DNA from: Candidatus Omnitrophota bacterium
Lineage (GTDB): Bacteria > Hinthialibacterota > Hinthialibacteria > JAKQFZ01
Assembly: GCA_029558215.1 (NCBI GenBank)
Contig: JAKQFZ010000354.1
Coordinates: 1 to 6,531 of the forward strand
Length of the DNA: 6,531 nt
Direction of reading: 5' to 3'
Shown here: positions 1 to 5,622 of the stretch, piece after piece
Position numbering within the stretch: the first letter of the stretch is position 1
Layout of the letters: the number at the start of each line of letters is the position of its first letter
Position numbers and translations under genes: made by a program
Notes under the pieces: generated by a model
Seen by the model: the letters and a program-made list of their open reading frames with translations, nothing else
Database searches by the model: none
What the model was told of the DNA's origin: nothing

Positions 1-1
1 G

Positions 2-124
2 CTTCGCGAACCTGAAGGACTGGCACCCAGAGAAGTCATTCGGAGCATGAGAAGAGAGAATGCACCAGGCACTACAATTGGTGTGACGAGGACTGCCGAA
101 GGAGGGGGGTCTGATGTTCCATAG
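2..124 (+). CDS. C-terminal end of an unidentified gene (frame 2 option)
   Basis: An open frame enters from the left edge and stops at TAG 122-124, giving 40 visible residues that are Arg- and Gly-rich (ends TAEGGGSDVP) with no motif I recognise. It overlaps the start of the next ORF by 11 bases, which would be compatible with translational coupling. Against it, only about 15 of 40 codons end in G or C and several AGA/AGG codons occur, unlike the clearly real genes downstream. A competing frame (3-50) has a codon pattern closer to the neighbours. Only one of the two can be the true upstream gene, and I cannot choose from this fragment. Confidence 0.3.
   Translation, partial: LREPEGLAPREVIRSMRRENAPGTTIGVTRTAEGGGSDVP
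3..50 (+). CDS. C-terminal end of an unidentified gene (frame 3 option)
   Basis: This is the alternative reading of the left edge: 15 residues (FANLKDWHPEKSFGA) ending at TGA 48-50. Ten of 15 codons end in G or C and common codons dominate (TTC, AAC, CTG, AAG, GAC), like the confident genes in this window. If correct, 63 untranslated bases separate it from the small membrane ORF at 114. It is mutually exclusive with the frame ending at 124. The fragment is too short to assign a function. Confidence 0.3.
   Translation, partial: FANLKDWHPEKSFGA
99..105 (+). promoter_or_regulatory. Strong ribosome binding site for the 45-residue ORF
   Basis: AAGGAGG is a full-length match to the Shine-Dalgarno consensus, continues into further Gs, and sits 8 bases before the ATG at 114. 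It is the main reason to accept such a short ORF as a real gene. Confidence 0.7.
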
Positions 125-251
125 AAGGAAGAACCTTTCAGGTTGGGCCAAGAGGTCTGACACTGTGAAGGCTCGCAGAGCATTTGCTGTTCTCGTGGCA
201 GTGTTGGTTGCCTACGTGTTCTTCATCTATAGATGCGGTGTACGTCCCTGA
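114..251 (+). CDS. Small single-pass membrane protein, 45 aa, function unknown
   Basis: ATG 114 to TGA 249-251 encodes 45 residues. Residues 1-22 are strongly basic (HRRK near the start, then KR, K and RR). Residues 23-39 form one hydrophobic segment, largely Ala, Val, Leu and Phe, followed by a short basic tail (RCGVRP). By the positive-inside rule the N-terminus would be cytoplasmic, although the tail is also basic. A near-perfect ribosome binding site supports translation, and about 57% of codons end in G or C. The general shape (basic head, one TM helix) recalls FtsL-type or other tiny inner-membrane proteins, but there is no coiled coil after the helix, so that name is not justified. It follows an unidentified gene closely and may be its operon partner. 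I do not recognise the family. Confidence 0.6.
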   Translation: MFHRRKNLSGWAKRSDTVKARRAFAVLVAVLVAYVFFIYRCGVRP

Positions 252-262
252 GCGTGCAGGGT

Positions 263-284
263 GCGCCCGTTTCAAGGCGTTTTT
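263..284 (+). terminator. Weak intrinsic terminator after the small membrane ORF
   Basis: GCGCC (263-267) can pair with GGCGT (276-280, one G-U pair) around an 8-base loop, followed at once by a run of Ts through 284. The stem is only 5 bp, so this is a tentative call. It lies 11 bases after the small ORF's stop and would separate it from pckA. Confidence 0.35.
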
Positions 285-403
285 GGGATGAAGCATCTCG
301 CCTGTACAACAGTCTGTTGAACATAAGGACAAATCTGTGACGGGCTGGCTGCTTTTCATTTCCGATTTGGCGTGACTTTTCGTGCTGATGATGCTAGATT
401 CTC

Positions 404-433
404 TTGTCAAGGCAGTTGCGAGTATCGTAACTT
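404..433 (+). promoter_or_regulatory. Candidate sigma-70-type promoter for pckA
   Basis: TTGTCA (404-409) and TAACTT (428-433) are separated by 18 bases, and the -10 element lies in an AT-rich stretch. Transcription would begin at about 439-441, immediately before the first stem of the structured leader at 444. That placement strengthens both calls. The -10 is a mediocre match to consensus. The rest of 285-403 holds nothing I can name beyond a small CAACA/TGTTG hairpin at 307-319. Confidence 0.4.
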
Positions 434-443
434 ATTAAAAATG

Positions 444-521
444 GCAGGGTTAGAGACGGTAAGCCCCAGCCAAAGGGGAGTTATACCCTGCGATCACCTT
501 GGCGATTTCGCCAGCAAGGAG
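444..521 (+). promoter_or_regulatory. Structured 5' leader of pckA with hairpin over the ribosome binding site
   Basis: Two structures can be drawn by eye. The first has an outer perfect 7-bp stem, GCAGGGT (444-450) with ACCCTGC (485-491). Inside it GTAA (459-462) pairs with TTAT (481-484), and CCCC (464-467) pairs with GGGG (475-478) around loop AGCCAAA. An unpaired 8-base 5' bulge (451-458) remains. The second is a hairpin just before the start codon: CCTTGGCG (497-504), loop ATTT, then CGCC (509-512), a 3-base bulge, and AAGG (516-519). Its 3' strand is most of the Shine-Dalgarno AAGGAG (516-521). Closing it should lower PEPCK translation. The layout resembles a translational riboswitch or protein-binding leader, but I do not recognise a known class; the AAAGGGGAG string is only superficially like the yybP-ykoY element. 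Confidence 0.45.
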
Positions 522-528
522 AAAGACT

Positions 529-2307
529 ATGAGACATTCCGGACTGGATTCCTGGGTCGAACAGATGGCGGACATGTGCAAACCGGAGCGCATCGTCTGG
601 ATCACCGGCACTGAGGAAGAGAAGCAGCGACTGACGGAAGAGGCGTTGAGCACGGGAGAACTGATCCTGCCGGATCAGAAGAAGTGGCCTGGCTGCCTGT
701 ATCACCGCACGGCACAAAACGATGTCGCACGAACGGAAGATCTGACGTTCATTTGTACAACGCTTCGCGATGATGCCGGTCCGAACAACAACTGGATGTC
801 TCCCGAGGAAGGCTATCGTCGTGCTGGCGCAATCTTCGAAGGTTCAATGCGTGGCAGAACCATGTACGTGGTTCCGTTTTGCATGGGTCCCATCGGGTCC
901 CCGTTCAGTAAGGTCGGTGTGGAACTTACCGACAGCATCTATGTTGTGTTGAACCTTCGCATCATGACGCGAATCGGTACGGAAGTTCTCGAACAACTGG
1001 GGGCTGCCGGCGAGTTCACCAAGTGCCTTCACGGCAAGGCGGAGTTGGACATTAAGAAGCGCCTGATTCTGCATTTCCCTGAGGACAATGCGATCTGGAG
1101 TGTTGGCTCGGGCTACGGAGGAAACGTTCTTCTGAACAAGAAGTGTCTTGCCCTTCGAATAGCCAGTTTCATGGCTCGTCAGGAAGGCTGGCTTGCCGAA
1201 CACATGCTGATCCTTGGAATCGAGCGACCCAACGGTCAGATTCAGTACATTGCCGGTGCGTTTCCAAGCGCTTGTGGAAAGACCAATCTTGCCATGCTCA
1301 TTCCGCCTGAGCCTTTCAAAGAACGGGGTTACAAGGTCTGGACAATTGGCGATGATATTGCCTGGATGCGGATTGACACAGATGGTCAGCTGTGGGGAGT
1401 CAATCCGGAAGCAGGCTTTTTTGGTGTTGCGCCTGGCACCAGCATGAAGACCAATCCGAACGCCATGGAGACGGTTCGTAAGAACACAATCTTCACCAAT
1501 GTGGTCTTGGGCAAGGATGGCTCACTCTGGTGGGAAGGTATGGATGTTGAGCCCCCTGCAGAAGGTTGGGATTGGAAAGGGAATCCGTGGCATCCTGGTA
1601 AGAAGGATGAAGAGGGCAAGCCGGTTGTCGGAGCACATCCGAACAGCCGCTTCACAGCGCCATTGGCACAATGTCCTTCACGCTCTTTCCGTCTGGATCA
1701 CCATCATGGCGTTCCGATTTCCGCGATCATCTTCGGCGGACGTCGGGCACGCCTTGCTCCGCTGGTGTACGAGTCCTTCAACTGGGCGCATGGTGTCTAT
1801 GTCGGTGCCTCGATGGCTTCCGAGAGAACAGCAGCGCAGTTTGGCAAGTTAGGAGAAGTTCGACGTGACCCCATGGCCATGCTTCCTTTCTGCGGGTACA
1901 ACATGGCCGACTACTTCGAGCACTGGCTCAGGATGGGAGTCCGCATGAACCGTCCTCCGAGGATTTTCAACGTGAACTGGTTCCGGCAGGATGATGATGG
2001 CAACTACCTCTGGCCTGGCTTTGGCGATAATATTCGGGTGCTCGAGTGGATTCTGGCTCGGTGTAACAGGGAAGTGGAGGCTCAGAAGACGGCCATCGGC
2101 TTTGTTCCCAAGCCTGAGGACATTGACCTGTCGGGCTTGGACGTCTCTCCGGAAGCCATGCAACAGCTTCTGACTGTGAACAAGGAAGACTGGCTTGAGG
2201 AAGCCAAGCAGATTGATGCGTTCTTCCAGACCTTCGGGAAGCGGTTGCCTCTGGAACTGCATGCGCAGCATGAAGGTCTCTTGAGACGTCTGGATGTTAT
2301 CGGTTAG
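529..2307 (+). CDS. pckA: Phosphoenolpyruvate carboxykinase (GTP)
   Basis: This cytoplasmic enzyme converts oxaloacetate and GTP to PEP, CO2 and GDP (EC 4.1.1.32), the entry step of gluconeogenesis, or runs in reverse to fix CO2. The 592-residue length is normal for the GTP-dependent family. Visible landmarks: substrate-binding GRTMYVVPF with Arg110; GSGYGGN followed by K204-K205; WLAEH with the metal-ligand His225; P-loop FPSACGKTN (245-253) with the reactive Cys249; kinase-2 GDDIAW with metal-ligand Asp276; NPEAGFFGVAPGTS; HPNSRF with Arg374; FGGRR; the mobile lid at about 427-441; and FNVNWFR plus LWPGFGDN near the C-terminus. All key residues appear present. I start at ATG 529 because AAGGAG lies 7 bases upstream; a TTG at 499 would add 10 residues, lacks such a site and falls in the leader hairpin. 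The gene has its own promoter candidate and structured leader, and a hairpin with a T-run follows the stop. Confidence 0.97.
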   Translation: MRHSGLDSWVEQMADMCKPERIVWITGTEEEKQRLTEEALSTGELILPDQKKWPGCLYHRTAQNDVARTEDLTFICTTLRDDAGPNNNWMSPEEGYRRAGAIFEGSMRGRTMYVVPFCMGPIGSPFSKVGVELTDSIYVVLNLRIMTRIGTEVLEQLGAAGEFTKCLHGKAELDIKKRLILHFPEDNAIWSVGSGYGGNVLLNKKCLALRIASFMARQEGWLAEHMLILGIERPNGQIQYIAGAFPSACGKTNLAMLIPPEPFKERGYKVWTIGDDIAWMRIDTDGQLWGVNPEAGFFGVAPGTSMKTNPNAMETVRKNTIFTNVVLGKDGSLWWEGMDVEPPAEGWDWKGNPWHPGKKDEEGKPVVGAHPNSRFTAPLAQCPSRSFRLDHHHGVPISAIIFGGRRARLAPLVYESFNWAHGVYVGASMASERTAAQFGKLGEVRRDPMAMLPFCGYNMADYFEHWLRMGVRMNRPPRIFNVNWFRQDDDGNYLWPGFGDNIRVLEWILARCNREVEAQKTAIGFVPKPEDIDLSGLDVSPEAMQQLLTVNKEDWLEEAKQIDAFFQTFGKRLPLELHAQHEGLLRRLDVIG

Positions 2308-2310
2308 AAT
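2281..2310 (+). promoter_or_regulatory. Candidate promoter for trpS inside the pckA 3' end
   Basis: TTGAGA (2281-2286) and TAGAAT (2305-2310) each match 5 of 6 consensus bases and are 18 bases apart. The -10 overlaps the pckA stop codon. Transcription would start at about 2316-2318, inside the 5' arm of the downstream hairpin, so transcripts from here would lack the intact terminator while pckA transcripts would carry it. Confidence 0.45.
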
Positions 2311-2312
2311 CT

Positions 2313-2346
2313 GACGGCAGATTTCTGTCGTCGTGATGCTTTTTTT
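2313..2346 (+). terminator. Intrinsic terminator or attenuator between pckA and trpS
   Basis: GACGGCAG (2313-2320) pairs with CTGTCGTC (2325-2332) as an 8-bp stem with one G-U pair and loop ATTT. A run of seven Ts follows (2340-2346) after a 7-base gap. That gap is longer than in an ideal terminator, so termination may be partial. A second hairpin, AATCTG (2308-2313) with CAGATT (2318-2323), shares bases and cannot form at the same time. Confidence 0.5.
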
Positions 2347-2375
2347 ATGCGACACGGGACGGAGGAATTTGGCTC

Positions 2376-3350
2376 ATGAAGACGCTCTTCAGCGGGATTC
2401 AGCCAAGCGGCGATATTCACATCGGGAATTATCTTGGTGCCATCCGCAACTGGGTTCGTCTGCTCGACAAGTATCAGTGCATTTACTGCATCGTTGATTA
2501 TCACGCCATCACCATTGAGTATGATGTTCAAGAGATGCTGTCTCGGATCATCGGTGCTGCCACGGTCAATATCGCGGCTGGACTCGATCCGGAGAAGTGT
2601 ATTCTCTTTCGGCAATCTGATGTGGTACAGCATACTGAACTGGCCTGGGTTCTCAACACCGTGACTCCAATGGGTGACTTGGAACGCATGACTCAGTTCA
2701 AGGACAAGTCTCGGCAACATGCTTCCAACGTGAATGCAGGGCTCTTCACTTATCCTGTTCTGATGGCAGCGGACATCATGCTCTACAAGGCAGAAGCCGT
2801 GCCAGTTGGTGACGACCAGATCCAGCACCTGGAACTCTGTCGGGAGATTACCCGAAAGTTCAACAATCGGTTTGGCGAGGTATTTCCTGAGGCGCAGCCG
2901 TTGCTTTCTGAATCTCCTCGTATTCTCGGTTTGGACGGGAAGTCCAAAATGAGCAAAAGTTTGGGCAACACAATCTCACTGGTTGACTCTCCTGAATTGA
3001 TTCGAGAGAAACTGGCCACGGCGGTCACTGATGAGAACCGCAAGCGCCGCAAGGATCCGGGCAACCCTGATGTGTGCAACCTCTTCACGATGCACAAGGG
3101 CTTCTCCACCGCAGAACAACTGAAGTGGGTGGACGAGGGCTGCCGTTCCGCGAGCATCGGCTGTCTGGAATGCAAGAAACTTCTTGCCGACAATATGCTT
3201 GCCGACATTGCTCCGATCCAGGAACGCATTGCTGAGTTTGCCAAGAAACCTGATCTTGTGCGGCAGATTCTCGACGAAGGCGCTCGAAAGTGCAGAGTCA
3301 TTGCTGAGAAGACCATGGATGAAGTTCACGGTGTGATGGGTTTCAAATAG
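2376..3350 (+). CDS. trpS: Tryptophan--tRNA ligase
   Basis: This class Ic aminoacyl-tRNA synthetase charges tRNA-Trp with tryptophan in the cytoplasm, using ATP (EC 6.1.1.2). The 324 residues are typical of the compact bacterial form. The HIGH-class signature reads HIGN (15-18) after SGIQPSG. The tryptophan pocket includes MAAD with Asp133, the expected indole-nitrogen ligand, followed by VPVGDDQIQH at about 143-151. The second ATP-binding signature is KMSKS (191-195). ATG 2376 has GGAGG at 2361-2365, 10 bases upstream, slightly long but acceptable. The gene lies 68 bases after pckA, beyond a hairpin and T-run, and has a candidate promoter inside the end of pckA. I see no T-box or Trp-rich leader peptide in the short upstream space. 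A nitroreductase-family gene follows after 16 bases, probably on the same transcript. Confidence 0.97.
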   Translation: MKTLFSGIQPSGDIHIGNYLGAIRNWVRLLDKYQCIYCIVDYHAITIEYDVQEMLSRIIGAATVNIAAGLDPEKCILFRQSDVVQHTELAWVLNTVTPMGDLERMTQFKDKSRQHASNVNAGLFTYPVLMAADIMLYKAEAVPVGDDQIQHLELCREITRKFNNRFGEVFPEAQPLLSESPRILGLDGKSKMSKSLGNTISLVDSPELIREKLATAVTDENRKRRKDPGNPDVCNLFTMHKGFSTAEQLKWVDEGCRSASIGCLECKKLLADNMLADIAPIQERIAEFAKKPDLVRQILDEGARKCRVIAEKTMDEVHGVMGFK

Positions 3351-3366
3351 CCAGGAGGCTCAGACC

Positions 3367-3987
3367 ATGGCAACGGAATCGGCCAAGACAGTGATAGATG
3401 CCATCAAGTGTCGGCGCTCAATTCGGCACTACAAAGCCGACGCTCTGCCCAAAGCCGCGATCGAGCACTTGCTCGATGCTGCCCGATACGCTCCGACAGC
3501 TTTGGGAAAGCAGACCTGCAACTTTCTTGTTGTTACCAACAAGACCGTTTTGAAGCAGGTGGGCGCCATCCTTCAGGGCAGGCTTGAATTCGGTTTGCGT
3601 TGGCGACCGATCCTGAAATGGTTTGTCAAATCGTTGCGCGATCCCGAAGTTGCCCGCATTGGCAAGCGCCTTCGGGAAGAGAAACGTGACATTGTCTTCT
3701 ATGATGCTCCTTGTGTGGTGTTCTTCCTGGCGAAGGCGTATGAGTCCTATGGGGAAGCCGACTGTCTCTTGGCGGCGCAGAACCTCATGGTTGCCGCACA
3801 GGCAATGGGTATCGGCAGTGTCATGTTGGGCACGGTACTCATGGCAAACCGGCTCTCACAAGCGCGGGCGTTTCTACGCATCCCTTCCGATTATCAGATT
3901 CGTTGTGTTGTTGCCCTCGGCTATTCAGATGAACCTGTTCGAGATCTGCCAGAACGTAAGGACAATATGCTCGGTTGGGTGGAGTAG
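3367..3987 (+). CDS. Nitroreductase-family FMN oxidoreductase
   Basis: The 206-residue protein has the nitroreductase fold signatures. An N-terminal RRSIRHY (16-22) supplies the FMN-phosphate arginines. ARYAPTALGKQ follows at about 39-49, then APCVVFFLA near the middle and an Ala-rich helix (AAQNLMVAAQAMGIGSVMLG) of the kind that packs at the dimer interface and FMN site. Members are usually cytoplasmic FMN-bound homodimers that reduce nitro compounds, quinones or enones with NAD(P)H, but others act as dehalogenases or in cofactor synthesis, so the substrate cannot be named. A basic, Trp-containing insert lies at about residues 70-100. AGGAGG (3353-3358) lies 8 bases before ATG 3367, and the gene begins 16 bases after trpS, so co-transcription is likely. 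No clear relation to tryptophan metabolism is visible. Confidence 0.88.
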   Translation: MATESAKTVIDAIKCRRSIRHYKADALPKAAIEHLLDAARYAPTALGKQTCNFLVVTNKTVLKQVGAILQGRLEFGLRWRPILKWFVKSLRDPEVARIGKRLREEKRDIVFYDAPCVVFFLAKAYESYGEADCLLAAQNLMVAAQAMGIGSVMLGTVLMANRLSQARAFLRIPSDYQIRCVVALGYSDEPVRDLPERKDNMLGWVE

Positions 3988-4045
3988 TGTCCGCCAGGCA
4001 TTGATTCAAGACAACAGGATCTGATTTTCAAAGGACAAAACAACA

Positions 4046-4071
4046 ACTCAGGCAGCATTCTGTGCCCGAGT
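4046..4071 (-). terminator. Intrinsic terminator at the convergent junction
   Basis: On the minus strand ACTCGGGCA pairs with TGCCTGAGT (9 bp, one G-U pair) around an 8-base loop and is followed by a T-rich tail (TGTTGTTTTGTC). It lies 31 bases after the LTD gene's stop. The plus-strand tail (ATTGATTCTG) is a poor U-tract, so termination of the trpS-nitroreductase transcript here is possible but less certain. Confidence 0.7.
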
Positions 4072-4102
4072 CATTGATTCTGCAAATCTTTCCAGATATC
4101 CC

Positions 4103-5542
4103 TTACCGATAGGAGTTCAAATCGTAATGGACTCCACTGCTCGGTGTACTGGTCGGCCTTGGAGTTGGCGTTATCATCGTCGGAATGCTCAGACGGAACG
4201 CATCGTATGTATTGGGTCGGCAGTCTGTAAACGTGTTTTGGTTCGTGCTCTGCCCATAGCCAAAATAAACCTGCCCTGCCTGTGTGATCGTTGTTGTTCC
4301 CTGAACCACAGTTCCGTCGCTGGATCCGTAGGCACCACCAACAAGAGCGTAGACACCAGTTCCATTGACTTGCAGCAGAACTCGAATCCAACCCGCAGAC
4401 GTGATCGTCACTGGCATCCCGATTGGAGTGACAATGTTGTTTAGTCTTTCTTCAACCCAGATATGAACACCCTTTGTATAGTCATTTTCCCATCGAACAC
4501 GAATGCCAGTATCTCCATTCTTATCTGGACTGGTGAAGCCGTAGACCGGACAGGGATGTCCACGCATCCCAACCAAAGTGCCGACGCCATACTGGTTCGC
4601 GATCTGAGTCTTGGCAGGCATGTAGGTGTAGAACTCTACTTCGCAGTCGGTGATCGGTTCTGTGAGATTGAGAATTCCACTCTCTCCAGAACCAGTCGAA
4701 CCTGTCAGTCTTGGGTTGAAAAGGATTCCGACATTGCCTCCTTGAGGGGATGCCGGAATCACAGAGGGATTGATGCAAGCACCAACAAGCAGGTTGGTGG
4801 GCAGCGGGTCAGCGACCGCAGGATTTTGACACTGGACAGTGGAAAGACTACCGAGCATCTCCATCACAAAAGTGTTGTCCGATGCGTCAAAATTCTCAAC
4901 ATAGGGTGTTCCCGCCTGGATCGAGGTGACACTGACGACGCCCTTGCTGTAGTTGAGAGCATTCGGGGTGGCAGGCAAAACACCGAAATCCATTTCGTTG
5001 TTGTTGGTGTCCACACCGTCGTAGTAGCGAGCTATGCTGAAAGAGGCATTCGGACTTCCGTCACTGATGCCAGTGCCGCTGACATTGCCGACTTCCACGA
5101 GGATGTTGCGCCCTTGGATTCCGAGACCAATGGGCTCTCCATGGGTTGAGACATCTCCCGTTGTCTGGTTGAGTTCCACAACGACTGAGTCCTGGAGTTC
5201 ACTCAGAGCGTTGAACAAATCATAGTACTGTTTGTTGTCCTGCAACGCGCCACCCAGCGGTTGTGTTGCTCCGGCGATCTGTCCCATGACATAGAACCCA
5301 CCTGGCGGAATGAATGCACCCGGAACGATCGTTGTCGTTGTTGAGGTGACAGTGACTCCATTGATCAGAAGCCAGCCACCAATATCCACTGCTGTCGAGC
5401 CATTGTTGTATAGCTCCACATATTCGTGGGTGTCCGTTCCGCTGTCGTCGTACGCAAATTCATTGATGACGACTTCCGCATGGGAACTTGACGCAAGAAC
5501 CAGGCCGATACAAACCACAATCAACATGCTCATCCGGTTCAT
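4103..5542 (-). CDS. Secreted lamin-tail-domain (LTD) protein with unassigned beta-rich domain
   Basis: The 479-residue protein begins with a classical signal peptide (1-22: short polar start, hydrophobic MLIVV to LVLA, cleavage after SHA). Mature residues 23 to about 200 match the LTD fold: VVINEFAY, EYVELYN, DIGGWLL, IPPGGFYVMG and a closing DFGVLPATPNALN. Residues about 203-455 are a second Gly/Thr/Val-rich, beta-strand-like region with five cysteines (238, 256, 300, 331, 441), opening YVENFDAS in the style of concanavalin-like or jelly-roll modules; I cannot place it in a family. Residues 457-468 form a Thr/Pro linker (ITPTPRPTSTPS), followed by an 11-residue tail ending DLNSYR. LTD modules are known on extracellular proteins, often surface-bound or nuclease-associated, but no nuclease motif is evident. 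ATG 5542 has AAGGAG 8 bases upstream. No TM helix follows the signal, so secretion is likely. Confidence 0.85.
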   Translation of the reverse strand: MNRMSMLIVVCIGLVLASSSHAEVVINEFAYDDSGTDTHEYVELYNNGSTAVDIGGWLLINGVTVTSTTTTIVPGAFIPPGGFYVMGQIAGATQPLGGALQDNKQYYDLFNALSELQDSVVVELNQTTGDVSTHGEPIGLGIQGRNILVEVGNVSGTGISDGSPNASFSIARYYDGVDTNNNEMDFGVLPATPNALNYSKGVVSVTSIQAGTPYVENFDASDNTFVMEMLGSLSTVQCQNPAVADPLPTNLLVGACINPSVIPASPQGGNVGILFNPRLTGSTGSGESGILNLTEPITDCEVEFYTYMPAKTQIANQYGVGTLVGMRGHPCPVYGFTSPDKNGDTGIRVRWENDYTKGVHIWVEERLNNIVTPIGMPVTITSAGWIRVLLQVNGTGVYALVGGAYGSSDGTVVQGTTTITQAGQVYFGYGQSTNQNTFTDCRPNTYDAFRLSIPTMITPTPRPTSTPSSGVHYDLNSYR

Positions 5543-5583
5543 TGAAGACTCTCCTTGTTCTTTTCTCTGTGAAAACGCAGATC

Positions 5584-5612
5584 ATGAAATCACACAGGTC
5601 TGATGGTGTCAA
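5584..5612 (-). promoter_or_regulatory. Candidate promoter for the LTD gene
   Basis: On the minus strand a perfect TTGACA (5607-5612) is followed 17 bases later by TTTCAT (5584-5589), a 4-of-6 match to the -10 consensus. It lies in the 80-base gap after the NRAMP-like gene, where no terminator is visible, so the LTD gene may be read both from this promoter and by read-through. Confidence 0.45.
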
Positions 5613-5622
5613 CAGCGTTCGT

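Noticed and set aside
138..410. 90-residue minus-strand ORF antisense to the small membrane gene
   Set aside because: Composition is unlike the real genes, there is no convincing ribosome binding site, and it lies opposite the better supported small ORF.
472..482. AAAGGGGAG string suggesting a yybP-ykoY (manganese) riboswitch
   Set aside because: Only this short string agrees; the rest of the core and the paired architecture do not match, and the downstream gene is not a metal exporter.
499..528. Upstream TTG start extending PEPCK by 10 residues
   Set aside because: It has no ribosome binding site and falls inside the leader hairpin; ATG 529 has AAGGAG at ideal spacing.
441..614. Plus-strand ORF starting at ATG 441 overlapping the PEPCK start
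   Set aside because: It has no ribosome binding site and runs out of frame through well-conserved PEPCK coding sequence. The bases up to 528 are better explained as a structured leader. Leaderless translation from a start at about 440 cannot be fully excluded.
1849..2828. Long minus-strand ORFs opposite pckA and trpS
   Set aside because: They are shadows of two unmistakable conserved genes on the plus strand.
4003..4028. Possible terminator after the nitroreductase gene (GATTC/GGATC stem followed by TGATTTTC)
   Set aside because: The stem is only 5 bp with a G-U pair, the loop is 9 bases and the T-run is weak; the hairpin at 4046-4071 is far more convincing.
4463..5149. 228-residue plus-strand ORF opposite the LTD gene
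   Set aside because: The minus-strand frame has a signal peptide, an LTD domain, a ribosome binding site and a terminator; the plus-strand ORF has none of these and no recognisable domain.
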